16,280 nt of DNA from Candidatus Mediterraneibacter gallistercoris. GTDB taxonomy: Bacteria > Bacillota_A > Clostridia > Lachnospirales > Lachnospiraceae. Positions 1 to 6,640 of this stretch are shown here, piece after piece. The position numbers and the translations under genes are program-made. Numbering within the stretch: the stretch's first letter is position 1; every line of letters begins with the position of its first letter. Location: the NCBI GenBank assembly GCA_019119745.1, contig DWWI01000248.1, forward strand, positions 1 through 16,280, given 5' to 3'. The notes beneath the pieces were generated by a model. It saw only the letters and a list, made by a program, of their open reading frames with translations, was not told the DNA's origin and did no database searches.

Positions 1-174
1 GTAAATGATCGGAACAATAGTCTGCACATATCCGTTCCATCCCATTTTGTTCATGAGCACGACCAGGCCCACATGAAGGCCAGACATCAAAAGCAGTACG
101 CCCAAATAAATCGCAAACAGTGAGATTGGAAAGAGACTGTCCTTTATGATGCGCTGCCCGTTTTTTCCACTCAT
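1..174 (-). CDS. Sensor histidine kinase, N-terminal fragment (cut by window edge)
   Basis: The reading frame is open from ATG at 174 to the window edge and gives 58 residues. Residues about 14-40 form one hydrophobic segment (starting SLFPISLFAIYLGVLLLM), which looks like the first membrane helix, after a short basic cytoplasmic start. The ATG overlaps the TGA of the response regulator by four bases (ATGA), the usual coupling of regulator and sensor genes. From that position I infer a membrane sensor kinase that phosphorylates the regulator encoded just upstream. The HisKA and ATPase domains lie outside the window, so the family is inferred from context and from the membrane start, not from catalytic motifs. 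The signal sensed is unknown. Confidence 0.7.
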   Translation of the reverse strand, partial: MSGKNGQRIIKDSLFPISLFAIYLGVLLLMSGLHVGLVVLMNKMGWNGYVQTIVPIIY

Positions 175-842
175 TGCAGCACCGCCTTATATCCCAGTCC
201 CCGGACTGTCACGATCTTAAATCCGTCACAGCCGGACAGTTTATTTCTAAGTTTGGTCATGTACACATCCACCGCGCGCAGGCTGGCATCACTGTCCACA
301 TCCCAGAATTCATCCATAAGCTGAGCCCTTGAAAATGTTTTCTTCGGATAGGATAACAGCTTATATATGATATTAAATTCCCGTGTCGTCAGGCTGATCT
401 CCTCTCCGTCCACCTCTGCGCTCATGCCGTCTGCATCCAGTGTCAGATTGCCGACAGAGATCTTACGCTCTGTCTCGATATTTGCCCTGCGCAGAAGAGC
501 GCGCACACGGAGTACCAGCTCGTCCAGATCGACCGGCTTTACCATATAGTCGTCGATTCCCAGGCGGAATCCCCGCTGCTTGGACGGGAGATCGTCCTTT
601 GCAGACATAAAGAGGATCGGGATTCTCTCATTTACTTTTCTCACAGTCCTGGCGAACTCAAATCCGTCGATCTCCGGCATCATGATGTCAGATATGATCA
701 GATCATAGAGCTGACTGTACATCTCATCATATGCGTCTCTTGCATTTAAACATCCTTTTGCCTCAAATCCACTGTCGTTTAAATACGTGCAGACAATTTT
801 ATTTAATTTGTCATCATCTTCTACTACAAGAATGTGTATCAT
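171..842 (-). CDS. OmpR/PhoB-family two-component response regulator
   Basis: This 223-residue protein has the full length of an OmpR-type regulator. The receiver domain occupies about residues 1-118: acidic pocket E8-D9-D10, phosphoacceptor D52 (SDIMMPEIDG), switch residue S80 in FMSAKDD, and K102 in the VKP motif. The winged-helix DNA-binding domain spans about 127-222, with LTTREFNIIYKLL, the recognition-helix region VDVYMTKLRNKL and the wing motif RGLGYKA. It is inferred to be a cytoplasmic transcription factor phosphorylated by the kinase whose gene overlaps its 3' end. The start is supported by a GTGAGGAAG ribosome binding site seven bases before ATG. The sequence does not reveal target genes; cell-envelope stress or antimicrobial resistance is common for this class but is only a guess here. 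Confidence 0.95.
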   Translation of the reverse strand: MIHILVVEDDDKLNKIVCTYLNDSGFEAKGCLNARDAYDEMYSQLYDLIISDIMMPEIDGFEFARTVRKVNERIPILFMSAKDDLPSKQRGFRLGIDDYMVKPVDLDELVLRVRALLRRANIETERKISVGNLTLDADGMSAEVDGEEISLTTREFNIIYKLLSYPKKTFSRAQLMDEFWDVDSDASLRAVDVYMTKLRNKLSGCDGFKIVTVRGLGYKAVLQ

Positions 843-949
843 CTTATCTTCCTCACTTTCTCTGCACGACTGACAGCGGCCCGGATCAGGTAATGACCTC
901 TTGATTTTGTATTTTGTCTTAGCATACTATAAGGGGATTATGTTTCCAT

Positions 950-979
950 ATTATTTGACTTTTGTTTCTGAATTGTTAA
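950..979 (-). promoter_or_regulatory. Candidate promoter of the two-component operon
   Basis: On the minus strand TTAACA (979-974), an 18-base spacer and AATAAT (955-950) resemble a sigma-A promoter, each box differing from consensus at one base. It would leave a leader of about 100 bases before the response regulator. The region is AT-rich, so chance matches are likely. I see no terminator hairpin between the EamA gene and this site, so read-through from EamA is also possible. Confidence 0.3.
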
Positions 980-1008
980 AATTAGAATCTGAAAATCTGA
1001 CCGTCTGC

Positions 1009-1875
1009 TCATAACAGCGCCATCGCCACTGTACCGCCGGTGAGCAGCGCCAGTCCCAGCGCCTCTTTCTTTCCCAGTTTCTCTCCGAATACAAAATACG
1101 AGAACACGACTGTCACCAATACACTCAGCTTATCGACAGGCGCCACGATGCTCGCAGGTCCCTCCTGAAGCGCACGATAATAGCACAGCCATGATGCCCC
1201 CGTCGCGACGCCGGACAGGCAGATGAATCCCATCTCTTTTTTCCCGATCTGCGTGACTTCCCGCTGTTTTCCGGTGACAAATACCATCCCCCACGCCATG
1301 ACGAGCACAACGCACGTGCGGATGGCTGTTCCCAGATTGGACTCCACTCCGGAAATGCCGATCTTGCCCAAAATTGCTGTCAGGCTGGCAAAGAAAGCCG
1401 AACCCGCCGCATAGAGCAGCCACCCGCCTTTTCCGGTGTTCTTCGTCTCTTCCACATCCTTTCTCTCGATCATCAGCATGATCCCTGCTGCAATAACAAT
1501 GACAGCCGCTGCTTTCGGGAAAGAGATTCCCTCATGCAGAAAGATCAGCGCCAGTATGATCGTAAGGACCGTGCTTGATTTATCGATGGGCACGACTTTA
1601 TTGACATCTCCCGTCTGAAGCGCCTTGAAATAACACAGCCAGGATGCTCCCGTGGCAGCTCCCGACAGGATCAGAAACAGGAACGTATATCCGCTGATCG
1701 AAGTAATCTGGTCAAAGGAGCCCGATATGAGCACCATGATCCACGAAAAGATAAGGACTACCACCGTGCGCACTGCCGTCGCCACGGTAGAGTCCGTTTT
1801 CCTTATCCCGCATTTTGCCAGAATCGAAGTCACTCCGGCAAAAAATGCAGAGCCTATAGCATAGAAAAGCCACAT
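1009..1875 (-). CDS. EamA/DMT-family transporter
   Basis: This is a 288-residue integral membrane protein of the drug/metabolite transporter superfamily. Two homologous EamA halves are visible: residues about 1-136 and 152-288. The duplication is plain in the paired segments GSAFFAG / GSAFFAS at the start of each half and GAATGASWLCYFKALQTG / GVATGASWLCYYRALQEG near helices 3-4. About ten membrane helices are expected, with a short charged linker (ERKDVEETKNTGKGG). Members of the family move small metabolites, amino acids or drugs across the membrane; the substrate cannot be read here. The start follows a GGGAGGAAA ribosome binding site. The gene begins 28 bases after the unknown membrane protein gene and is probably cotranscribed with it. 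Confidence 0.92.
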   Translation of the reverse strand: MWLFYAIGSAFFAGVTSILAKCGIRKTDSTVATAVRTVVVLIFSWIMVLISGSFDQITSISGYTFLFLILSGAATGASWLCYFKALQTGDVNKVVPIDKSSTVLTIILALIFLHEGISFPKAAAVIVIAAGIMLMIERKDVEETKNTGKGGWLLYAAGSAFFASLTAILGKIGISGVESNLGTAIRTCVVLVMAWGMVFVTGKQREVTQIGKKEMGFICLSGVATGASWLCYYRALQEGPASIVAPVDKLSVLVTVVFSYFVFGEKLGKKEALGLALLTGGTVAMALL

Positions 1876-1903
1876 ATTCCATTTCCTCCCATCCCGTTTA
1901 TTC

Positions 1904-2779
1904 TCAGACTAACTGTTCCCTGTTGTGTGTAAGCCATTCCTCTGCCATTGCCTTGGCGGGCATTGTATTTCCATATTCAAGCACATACCGCATACATTCT
2001 TCTGCTCTCTTCCGGTCTCCGAGATTATCATAGCACTGACCGAGAAGTTGGGATCTGATTACATTGTTATAAGCTGTCTTCACCTTATAACCCTCCAGAA
2101 TATCTGCGGCCTGTTTATACTGATGCTCAAGAAACAGCTTTTGCACGCCAAAAAGCCTGTTCTTTTTGAATGACCTGCCGGCCCGGTTATATAGTTCACT
2201 ATACCTCTCTACATCCTGTTGCTGGTATGCTTCCACAAGATCCAGATTGAATACAGTATTTTTATAAATTCCGGCTTTTTTCTTTCCGATCCATCCTTCA
2301 TTCAGAAACCTTCTGCTTTCTTCTAATTGTGCATTTACCATCAATGCCAATGCATATCTCTGCTGCATTAACTGGAATACAGACTTTTGATATCCTTTAA
2401 GCCGAAGCTCTTTTCCATAAGATACCCCATAACTTATGACCTCAAGATACTGTTTCGGGTCACATTGCTGCTGCAGAATATCGTCAAATTCCTTGAAACT
2501 TTTCAGGATTTTATAACAGACCATAAACAGAGTGAGAAAAATTGCAGCAGCCCCGCACAGTACGAGCAGATAAGGGCGCGTGCTTATCCAGCCGGGCTCC
2601 CACACCTCAAAGAACAAAAGAGTTTCTCTATGTGAAAAGGGATTTCCGAAAAAAATGCTCACAATTATCATCATCAAAAAATAAAAAACAACTGCGGATA
2701 AAGCATTTTTTATTCGCCCGCCTTTCCACTTTTTATATAACTTTATTATCTTTTCTTCCATAAGTGTGTTTTCATCCAT
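1904..2779 (-). CDS. Membrane protein with C-terminal TPR-like helical repeats, unknown function
   Basis: I do not recognise this 291-residue protein. It has a short charged N-terminus (many K and E), two membrane helices at about residues 26-44 and 71-88 joined by an external loop rich in W and P, and then a long soluble, helical, presumably cytoplasmic region. Near the C-terminus, segments such as ALMVNAQLEESRRFL, QLLGQCYDNLGDRKRAEECM and AKAMAEEWLTHNREQL resemble degenerate tetratricopeptide repeats, which usually bind proteins. I start at ATG 2779 because AGGAGG lies nine bases before it; ATG 2788 directly abuts that site, and the frame stays open upstream to 2905 (ATG at 2848) without a ribosome binding site. 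It is followed by the EamA gene after 28 bases, suggesting an operon. Function is unknown. Confidence 0.8.
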   Translation of the reverse strand: MDENTLMEEKIIKLYKKWKGGRIKNALSAVVFYFLMMIIVSIFFGNPFSHRETLLFFEVWEPGWISTRPYLLVLCGAAAIFLTLFMVCYKILKSFKEFDDILQQQCDPKQYLEVISYGVSYGKELRLKGYQKSVFQLMQQRYALALMVNAQLEESRRFLNEGWIGKKKAGIYKNTVFNLDLVEAYQQQDVERYSELYNRAGRSFKKNRLFGVQKLFLEHQYKQAADILEGYKVKTAYNNVIRSQLLGQCYDNLGDRKRAEECMRYVLEYGNTMPAKAMAEEWLTHNREQLV

Positions 2780-2903
2780 TTCCTTCATCCTCCTGCAGCC
2801 GGCTCCGGTTTCTGCACAAAGCTCGATCTTGGTATTGTGAAATATCATTTCGAGATTGGCGCGGGACCTGATCACTTTAAATGGGCGTAACCAATGCCCT
2901 GGC

Positions 2904-2971
2904 AAAAATCCGCAGGATCAGGCTGCCTGTCGAAAGAATGACAGTATAACACTCTGATCCTGCGGATCTTT
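2904..2971 (-). terminator. Rho-independent terminator of the cytidylate-kinase-like gene
   Basis: The arms 2908-2921 and 2954-2967 form a perfect 14-base-pair stem (ATCCGCAGGATCAG with its complement). On the minus strand it is followed by TTTTT (2908-2904). It starts about 20 bases after the stop of the kinase-like gene. The 32-base loop can form an inner CTGTC/GACAG hairpin, so the structure is nested. It separates the kinase-like gene from the downstream membrane protein gene, which therefore needs its own promoter within 2780-2904; I see no convincing one there. Confidence 0.9.
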
Positions 2972-2986
2972 ATGTATATCATCTTA

Positions 2987-3589
2987 TTATTCGAAAATAC
3001 CTTTAAGTACGTTCACACATCCTTCGATCCCCAGTTTTGCAGAATCGAGAACTACATCATAGTTTTTCAGGTCTTTCCAGTCATTTCCTGTATTGGCACG
3101 GAAGTATCCCGCTCTCTTCTTATTATAGAATCTGCGGGTCGACTCCACTTCCTCCGGGGCGATTCCGTAGTCTTTCGTGATCCGGTTCTTTACCTCTTCC
3201 TCATCCTCAGAATGAATAAATACTTTTATAACACCCTTCTGATTTTTCAATGCGTCACAGGCACAGTGGCCAAGGAAAATCGCCGGTCCTTCCATAGCAA
3301 GACGGCGGATCTCCAACTGCTCATCAAGAAATACTTTTCCCTCTGCCGTCAGCATATTAGGGTCGCCTGCCTGTACGCGACTCATGACAAACATAGTATA
3401 AATGAGACTGCCGGTGGCTTTTTCCTCATACTGATTGATACGCTCTACCGGGATTCCCTGCTTCTTTGCCACAGCCTCAAGGATCTCATGGCCATAGCAC
3501 GGCACGCCGCTGATCTCTGACAGTCTTCGTGCAATTTTAGTTCCTCCGCTTCCGTATTCTCTTTCAATTGTTATATAACGAAATTTCAT
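2987..3589 (-). CDS. Cytidylate-kinase-like family protein
   Basis: This 200-residue cytoplasmic protein belongs to the cytidylate-kinase-like P-loop group common in Clostridia (Pfam Cytidylate_kin2). The N-terminal strand and nucleotide-binding loop ITIEREYGSGGTKIARRL (GSGG at residues 13-16) are clear. Further along are a lid-like basic region (NRITKDYG, TRRFYNKKRAGYFRANTG) and the C-terminal YDVVLDSAKLG, typical of the group. By family, a phosphate is transferred from ATP to a small substrate, but the true substrate of this group is not established and CMP is only the name-giver. The segment FLGHCACDAL has His where, as I recall, relatives usually have Arg. The start is ATG 3589, seven bases after GGAGG; ATG 3595 lies only one base from that site. 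It is transcribed divergently from the TetR regulator, which may control it. Confidence 0.9.
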   Translation of the reverse strand: MKFRYITIEREYGSGGTKIARRLSEISGVPCYGHEILEAVAKKQGIPVERINQYEEKATGSLIYTMFVMSRVQAGDPNMLTAEGKVFLDEQLEIRRLAMEGPAIFLGHCACDALKNQKGVIKVFIHSEDEEEVKNRITKDYGIAPEEVESTRRFYNKKRAGYFRANTGNDWKDLKNYDVVLDSAKLGIEGCVNVLKGIFE

Positions 3590-3622
3590 CTTCATACCTC
3601 CAGTAGTTATTTTAAATATTTC

Positions 3623-3674
3623 ACACGAGTGTATTAATATTCGCCCGTTGATTGTTTTTTTCTATGGTATTATA
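3623..3674 (-). promoter_or_regulatory. Candidate promoter and regulatory region of the kinase-like gene
   Basis: On the minus strand a perfect TATAAT (3674-3669) lies about 80 bases before the start codon, but no good -35 box is seen 16-18 bases upstream. Between it and the gene, GTATTAA (3631-3637) repeats the half-site found in the TetR palindrome, and ACAC-GA-GTGT (3623-3632) is a small inverted repeat. These suggest, but do not show, control by the divergent TetR regulator. Confidence 0.3.
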
Positions 3675-3690
3675 ATAATAAAAATACGTT

Positions 3691-3719
3691 TTGACTACAA
3701 TGGCCACATATTTTACGAT
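3691..3719 (+). promoter_or_regulatory. Promoter of the TetR-family regulator
   Basis: TTGACT (3691-3696), a 17-base spacer and TACGAT (3714-3719) form a good sigma-A promoter. Transcription would start near 3726 and leave a leader of about 65 bases. The expected start falls inside the 32-base palindrome at 3725-3756. Confidence 0.6.
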
Positions 3720-3724
3720 GTGGT

Positions 3725-3756
3725 TTAATACACATTTTATAAAATATGAGTATTAA
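3725..3756. promoter_or_regulatory. 32-base palindrome, likely TetR operator
   Basis: Arms TTAATAC (3725-3731) and GTATTAA (3750-3756) are exact inverted copies. The centre (CATTTTATAAAATATG) is also nearly symmetric, so 13 of 16 pairs match. It starts six bases after the -10 box and covers the predicted transcription start. This placement and length fit an operator for autorepression by a dimeric TetR protein. A third copy of the half-site lies at 3631-3637 on the kinase-gene side. Confidence 0.6.
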
Positions 3757-3790
3757 TTCTCGGCCAATTTATTACTACAAGGAGAAAAAA

Positions 3791-4414
3791 ATGGACCGCA
3801 CACCCAAGCAGGACCTGCGATTTATAAAAAACGAAAACCTGATACAAAAAACATTCCGGGAGATGATAGCGGAAAATGAATATTCCAGGATCTCGATCAA
3901 AGAGCTTACAGAGAGAGCTCAGATTAATCGAAAAACATTTTATCTGCATTATCCGTCTCTGGATCATCTGGTCGTCGCCTGTCAGCTCAAACTTATGGAG
4001 CCTACTCTGCAGATGATCACCAGGACAGTCTTTCCGGACGATGCGGAGAAGATCATCCAGCACAGCTTTCAGTTTATGGCAGCTCTCGATCCTGTCGATA
4101 AAAAAATCCTTTCGATCAAAGGCAAGATCCCTGATGCTAAAAGTCCTTCAGATCTGATCCGCGAATGTTTTTTCGAAAAGTACCACAGTTTCCCGGAATA
4201 TAATCATTTTGAAAGCAATCTTATCATCACATATTTCTCCGTCTGTCTCGGCGTAATATACCGTCAATGGGAAGTAGACGGACAGCGGATTCCCATAGAG
4301 GAGATGATCCCGCTTGCCACCCGTCTGATCCTGCACGGGCTGGACGGTACCGGACTGACTGAAAGGAAGACTCAGGAGACTGCCTGTTCGGACGGATCTG
4401 AAGTCTGTCCTTGA
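3791..4414 (+). CDS. TetR/AcrR-family transcriptional regulator
   Basis: This 207-residue protein has a TetR-type N-terminal DNA-binding domain: a first helix (NLIQKTFREMIAE) and the helix-turn-helix at about residues 34-54 (ISIKELTERAQINRKTFYLH, then YPS), with the signature TFYLHYPS. The remaining 150 residues are a helical ligand-binding and dimerisation domain of no type I can name. It is expected to be a dimeric repressor released by a small molecule. The start is ATG 3791, seven bases after AAGGAG; the frame is open upstream to 3746 but lacks a ribosome binding site there. A palindrome over its own promoter suggests autoregulation. Likely targets are the divergent kinase-like gene and possibly the antiporter downstream, whose promoter overlaps this gene's stop codon. 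Confidence 0.93.
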   Translation: MDRTPKQDLRFIKNENLIQKTFREMIAENEYSRISIKELTERAQINRKTFYLHYPSLDHLVVACQLKLMEPTLQMITRTVFPDDAEKIIQHSFQFMAALDPVDKKILSIKGKIPDAKSPSDLIRECFFEKYHSFPEYNHFESNLIITYFSVCLGVIYRQWEVDGQRIPIEEMIPLATRLILHGLDGTGLTERKTQETACSDGSEVCP

Positions 4415-4440
4415 AATTTTCACACTTAACATGTTATACT
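4411..4440 (+). promoter_or_regulatory. Promoter of the antiporter gene, overlapping the TetR stop codon
   Basis: TTGAAA (4411-4416), an 18-base spacer and TATACT (4435-4440), the latter preceded by TG one base upstream (4432-4433), give an extended -10 promoter. Transcription would start near 4447, only about 17 bases before the terminator-like hairpin. No space for another promoter remains between that hairpin and the gene. Confidence 0.6.
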
Positions 4441-4458
4441 TTTAATCAGTAATTAAAA

Positions 4459-4503
4459 AACAGAGGGAATGGGCCCGCCATCGGTGTGTCCATTCCCTTT
4501 TTC
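4459..4503 (+). terminator. Terminator hairpin in the antiporter leader / after the TetR gene
   Basis: AGGGAATGG (4464-4472) pairs perfectly with CCATTCCCT (4490-4498), with a 17-base loop. It is followed by TTTTT (4499-4503, plus the last T of the arm) and preceded by AAAAAA. It is a textbook intrinsic terminator for the TetR transcript. It also lies inside the leader of the antiporter mRNA, eight bases before its AGGAGG site, so it may limit antiporter expression. Confidence 0.8.
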
Positions 4504-4524
4504 ATTTTAGAGGAGGCAGTGTGT

Positions 4525-6117
4525 ATGGCGTTAGGTCTTTTATTATGTTCATCGGTAATCGTTTTGTGTATTCTTACAAATCGTTTTCTGAAACGTTTCG
4601 GTATCCCCGCAGTTCTCATATTCATCGCTCTGGGAATGCTGTTCGGGAGTGAAGGAATCGTAAAAATACCCTTTGATAATTACGAAATGGCCGAGACTAT
4701 ATGCTGTACTGCCTTAGTCTTTATCATGTTCTACGGAGGATTCGGAACCTCTTTTAAAGAAGCTCGCCCAATCCTCCCGCAATCAGTTCTTCTCGCCACC
4801 GGCGGAGTTCTCATTACCGCCGGAGTGACCGGGCTGTTTTGTCACTACATAGTAGGAATGAACCTTCAGGAAAGCCTCCTTGTCGGCGCTGTCTTAAGCT
4901 CCACCGATGCTGCTTCCGTCTTTTCAATCCTTCGTTCTAAAAAGCTCAACCTGAAGGAAGGAACGGCTTCTCTGTTGGAGGTGGAGAGCGGAAGCAATGA
5001 TCCTTTTGCTTACATGCTGACGATCATTATCCTTGGCTGGATGGCAGGCAGCGGTGAAAATATCCTGCTGCTCGTTGTGAAAGAAATCGGCTTCGGCTTA
5101 ATTTTCGGCGGCATACTTGGCTGGGCTGCCGTAAAGATTCTGAAGAAAACTGATCTGGAAACAGGAGGGATCAGCACGATCCTGATGATCGCTTTCGTCA
5201 TGTTTTCTTATGCCGCTCCCGTCCTTGCAGGGGGCAATGGTTATCTGAGCGTATATCTTTTCGGATTTATCGTGGGGAATGCCCGCTACAAGACGAAGAT
5301 CCCGCTGATCCAGTTTTTTGACAGTATTGACCGTCTGGCTCAGATGCTTATCTTTTTCCTGCTGGGACTTCTTGTCTTCCCTTCCACGCTGCTGCCGATC
5401 CTTGGAACTGCTTTTCTCATATTCCTGGGACTTACTTTTATCGCAAGACCGGTGGCGGTATTCCTGCTGATGACGCCGTTCCGCGCCTCGTGGCGCCAGC
5501 AGGCGCTGACCGCATTCTCCGGTCTCAGAGGCGCCGCATCCGCTGTATTTGCCATTATCGCCGTAGTCAGTCCGGGATACAGCGGATACGATGTATACAA
5601 TATCGTCTTCTGCGTCGCCGTTATCTCTGTGGCATTTCAGGGTCTTCTTCTTCCTTTTGTCGCAGAAAAGCTGGATATGATAGATGACAGCCAGAATGTC
5701 ATGAAAACTTTCAGCGATTATCAGGATGAACAGGATATACAGCTCATTCAGATTCGCCTGAAACCCGACCATCGGTATATCGGAAAGAGACTGTGTGAGC
5801 TGAATCTGGGAGATGTGCTTGCCGTTCTGATCGAACGCGGAGATGAGACGATCATTCCGCGCGGAGACGTGCTTTTACGCGAAGGAGATGTACTGGTCCT
5901 CAGCGGGGAAAGTTATCAGGGTGATGCAGATACTGTACTGGATGAAACAAAGATCGAGCCGAACGATAAACGGATAGGGAAACGGATAAGAGATCTGGGC
6001 GGCCGGGACAACTCCCTGATCGTACTGATCCGGCGGGAAGACGGCAATACCGTGATTCCGAGAGGTGATACAATAATCCAGCAGGGCGATGTGCTTGTAA
6101 TGAACTCCGGCAGCTGA
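4525..6117 (+). CDS. CPA1-family cation/proton antiporter with two C-terminal RCK_C domains
   Basis: This 530-residue membrane protein resembles NhaP2/CvrA-type potassium/proton antiporters. The membrane part (about residues 1-390) has some 12-13 helices and the core motifs SSTDAAS (D128) and ESGSNDP (N158-D159), plus GLRGAASA later. The ND pair is typical of electroneutral CPA1 exchangers. The cytoplasmic tail carries two related RCK_C (TrkA_C) modules, about 404-462 and 475-530; each contains IGKR, later IIPRGD or VIPRGD, and finally GDVLV. RCK_C domains bind small ligands such as c-di-AMP in relatives; which one is bound here is unknown. The likely role is exchange of K+ or Na+ for protons in pH or osmotic control. 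ATG 4525 is chosen because AGGAGG lies eight bases before it; the frame is open back to 4486, through the terminator. Confidence 0.93.
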   Translation: MALGLLLCSSVIVLCILTNRFLKRFGIPAVLIFIALGMLFGSEGIVKIPFDNYEMAETICCTALVFIMFYGGFGTSFKEARPILPQSVLLATGGVLITAGVTGLFCHYIVGMNLQESLLVGAVLSSTDAASVFSILRSKKLNLKEGTASLLEVESGSNDPFAYMLTIIILGWMAGSGENILLLVVKEIGFGLIFGGILGWAAVKILKKTDLETGGISTILMIAFVMFSYAAPVLAGGNGYLSVYLFGFIVGNARYKTKIPLIQFFDSIDRLAQMLIFFLLGLLVFPSTLLPILGTAFLIFLGLTFIARPVAVFLLMTPFRASWRQQALTAFSGLRGAASAVFAIIAVVSPGYSGYDVYNIVFCVAVISVAFQGLLLPFVAEKLDMIDDSQNVMKTFSDYQDEQDIQLIQIRLKPDHRYIGKRLCELNLGDVLAVLIERGDETIIPRGDVLLREGDVLVLSGESYQGDADTVLDETKIEPNDKRIGKRIRDLGGRDNSLIVLIRREDGNTVIPRGDTIIQQGDVLVMNSGS

Positions 6118-6171
6118 TTGCGCTGTCCGTCCACCTCCCCTGCTTTCATCGAAGGCGGTATCCCGGATATT

Positions 6172-6591
6172 CTATTTTAAATAAATATCTACTATACAAT
6201 CCAGCGGGATCTGCATCCCGTCCTCCAGGACAAGCTGCCCTGCATCGGAATTAATCCGGCGGATCCTGCCCCCGGCAGTATGATATGCCCCGCCGGATTT
6301 CTTCTCATCCGGGACAAAGTAAGTGATCACCACTCCCGGCTTCTCGCCCGGAAGCCCGCAGGCGAGCTGAATTTTATAATCCAGAATCTCCTTTTCGTCT
6401 TCCGACAGTTCCGGTTTCGCATCAGTCTGTCTCGCTGTCTCTTTTATCACGTCCCCGTATCCGGTCAGCGCGGCAAAAGGAGCAAACTGCGCTGCCCTGT
6501 CAGATACCGGCATATGGGGATGGACAGTAGATACATGATGCGGAAGATGAATGATGTCTTCATAACTATTTTCTTTATCCTGAACCTTCAT
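6172..6591 (-). CDS. YolD-like protein
   Basis: This 139-residue cytoplasmic protein matches the YolD-like family found next to UvrX-type polymerases in Firmicutes. The N-terminal region has the family hallmark YEDIIHLPHHVSTVHPHM, then SDRAAQFAPFAALTGYGDVI; the C-terminal half is beta-rich (GVVITYFVPD, GRIRRINSDAGQLVLEDG) and ends in IPLDCIVDIYLK. The family's biochemical function is not established; by neighbourhood it is thought to act with the translesion polymerase during the SOS response. It begins 25 bases after the polymerase stop, behind a GGAGG site nine bases from ATG, so the two form an operon under the LexA-box promoter. Its 3' end converges with the antiporter gene; no clear terminator is visible in the 54-base gap. 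Confidence 0.88.
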   Translation of the reverse strand: MKVQDKENSYEDIIHLPHHVSTVHPHMPVSDRAAQFAPFAALTGYGDVIKETARQTDAKPELSEDEKEILDYKIQLACGLPGEKPGVVITYFVPDEKKSGGAYHTAGGRIRRINSDAGQLVLEDGMQIPLDCIVDIYLK

Positions 6592-6596
6592 TCCCC

Positions 6597-6640
6597 ATGA
6601 CCTCCGATCTGAATTTTTATGCTTTATGTCCTCCGATCTG
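6597..6640. repeat. 15-base direct repeat across the polymerase stop
   Basis: Bases 6597-6611 and 6626-6640 are identical at 14 of 15 positions, 29 bases apart. The higher-coordinate copy encodes the polymerase C-terminal residues QIGGH. The other copy supplies the GGAGG ribosome binding site of the YolD-like gene. It may be a small tandem duplication that created the site. Confidence 0.6.

Noticed and set aside
955..982. Plus-strand promoter-like pair TTGACT-16-TAAAAT.
   Set aside because: No plus-strand gene follows; it would only make antisense RNA to the EamA gene. The AT-rich stretch makes a chance match likely.
2780..2905. N-terminal extension of the unknown membrane protein (frame open to 2905, with ATG at 2848).
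   Set aside because: No ribosome binding site precedes those starts, and the extension runs into the terminator of the upstream gene. AGGAGG is correctly placed for ATG 2779.
4459..4503. Fluoride riboswitch before the antiporter, because such switches control some CPA1-type antiporters and the sequence has GGGAATGG and CCGCC.
   Set aside because: The conserved GGCG/CGCC first stem, the second hairpin and the pseudoknot pairing are not present. The bases are explained better by a simple nine-pair terminator.
4469..4510. 13-codon leader peptide starting at ATG 4469 and ending just before the antiporter ribosome binding site.
   Set aside because: The only purine-rich stretch lies one or two bases before the ATG, too close for a ribosome binding site. 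No codon bias or regulatory repeat is seen.
5098..5772. 224-codon minus-strand open frame antisense to the antiporter.
   Set aside because: It has a very polar, irregular composition and no ribosome binding site, and it is opposite a well-conserved membrane protein.
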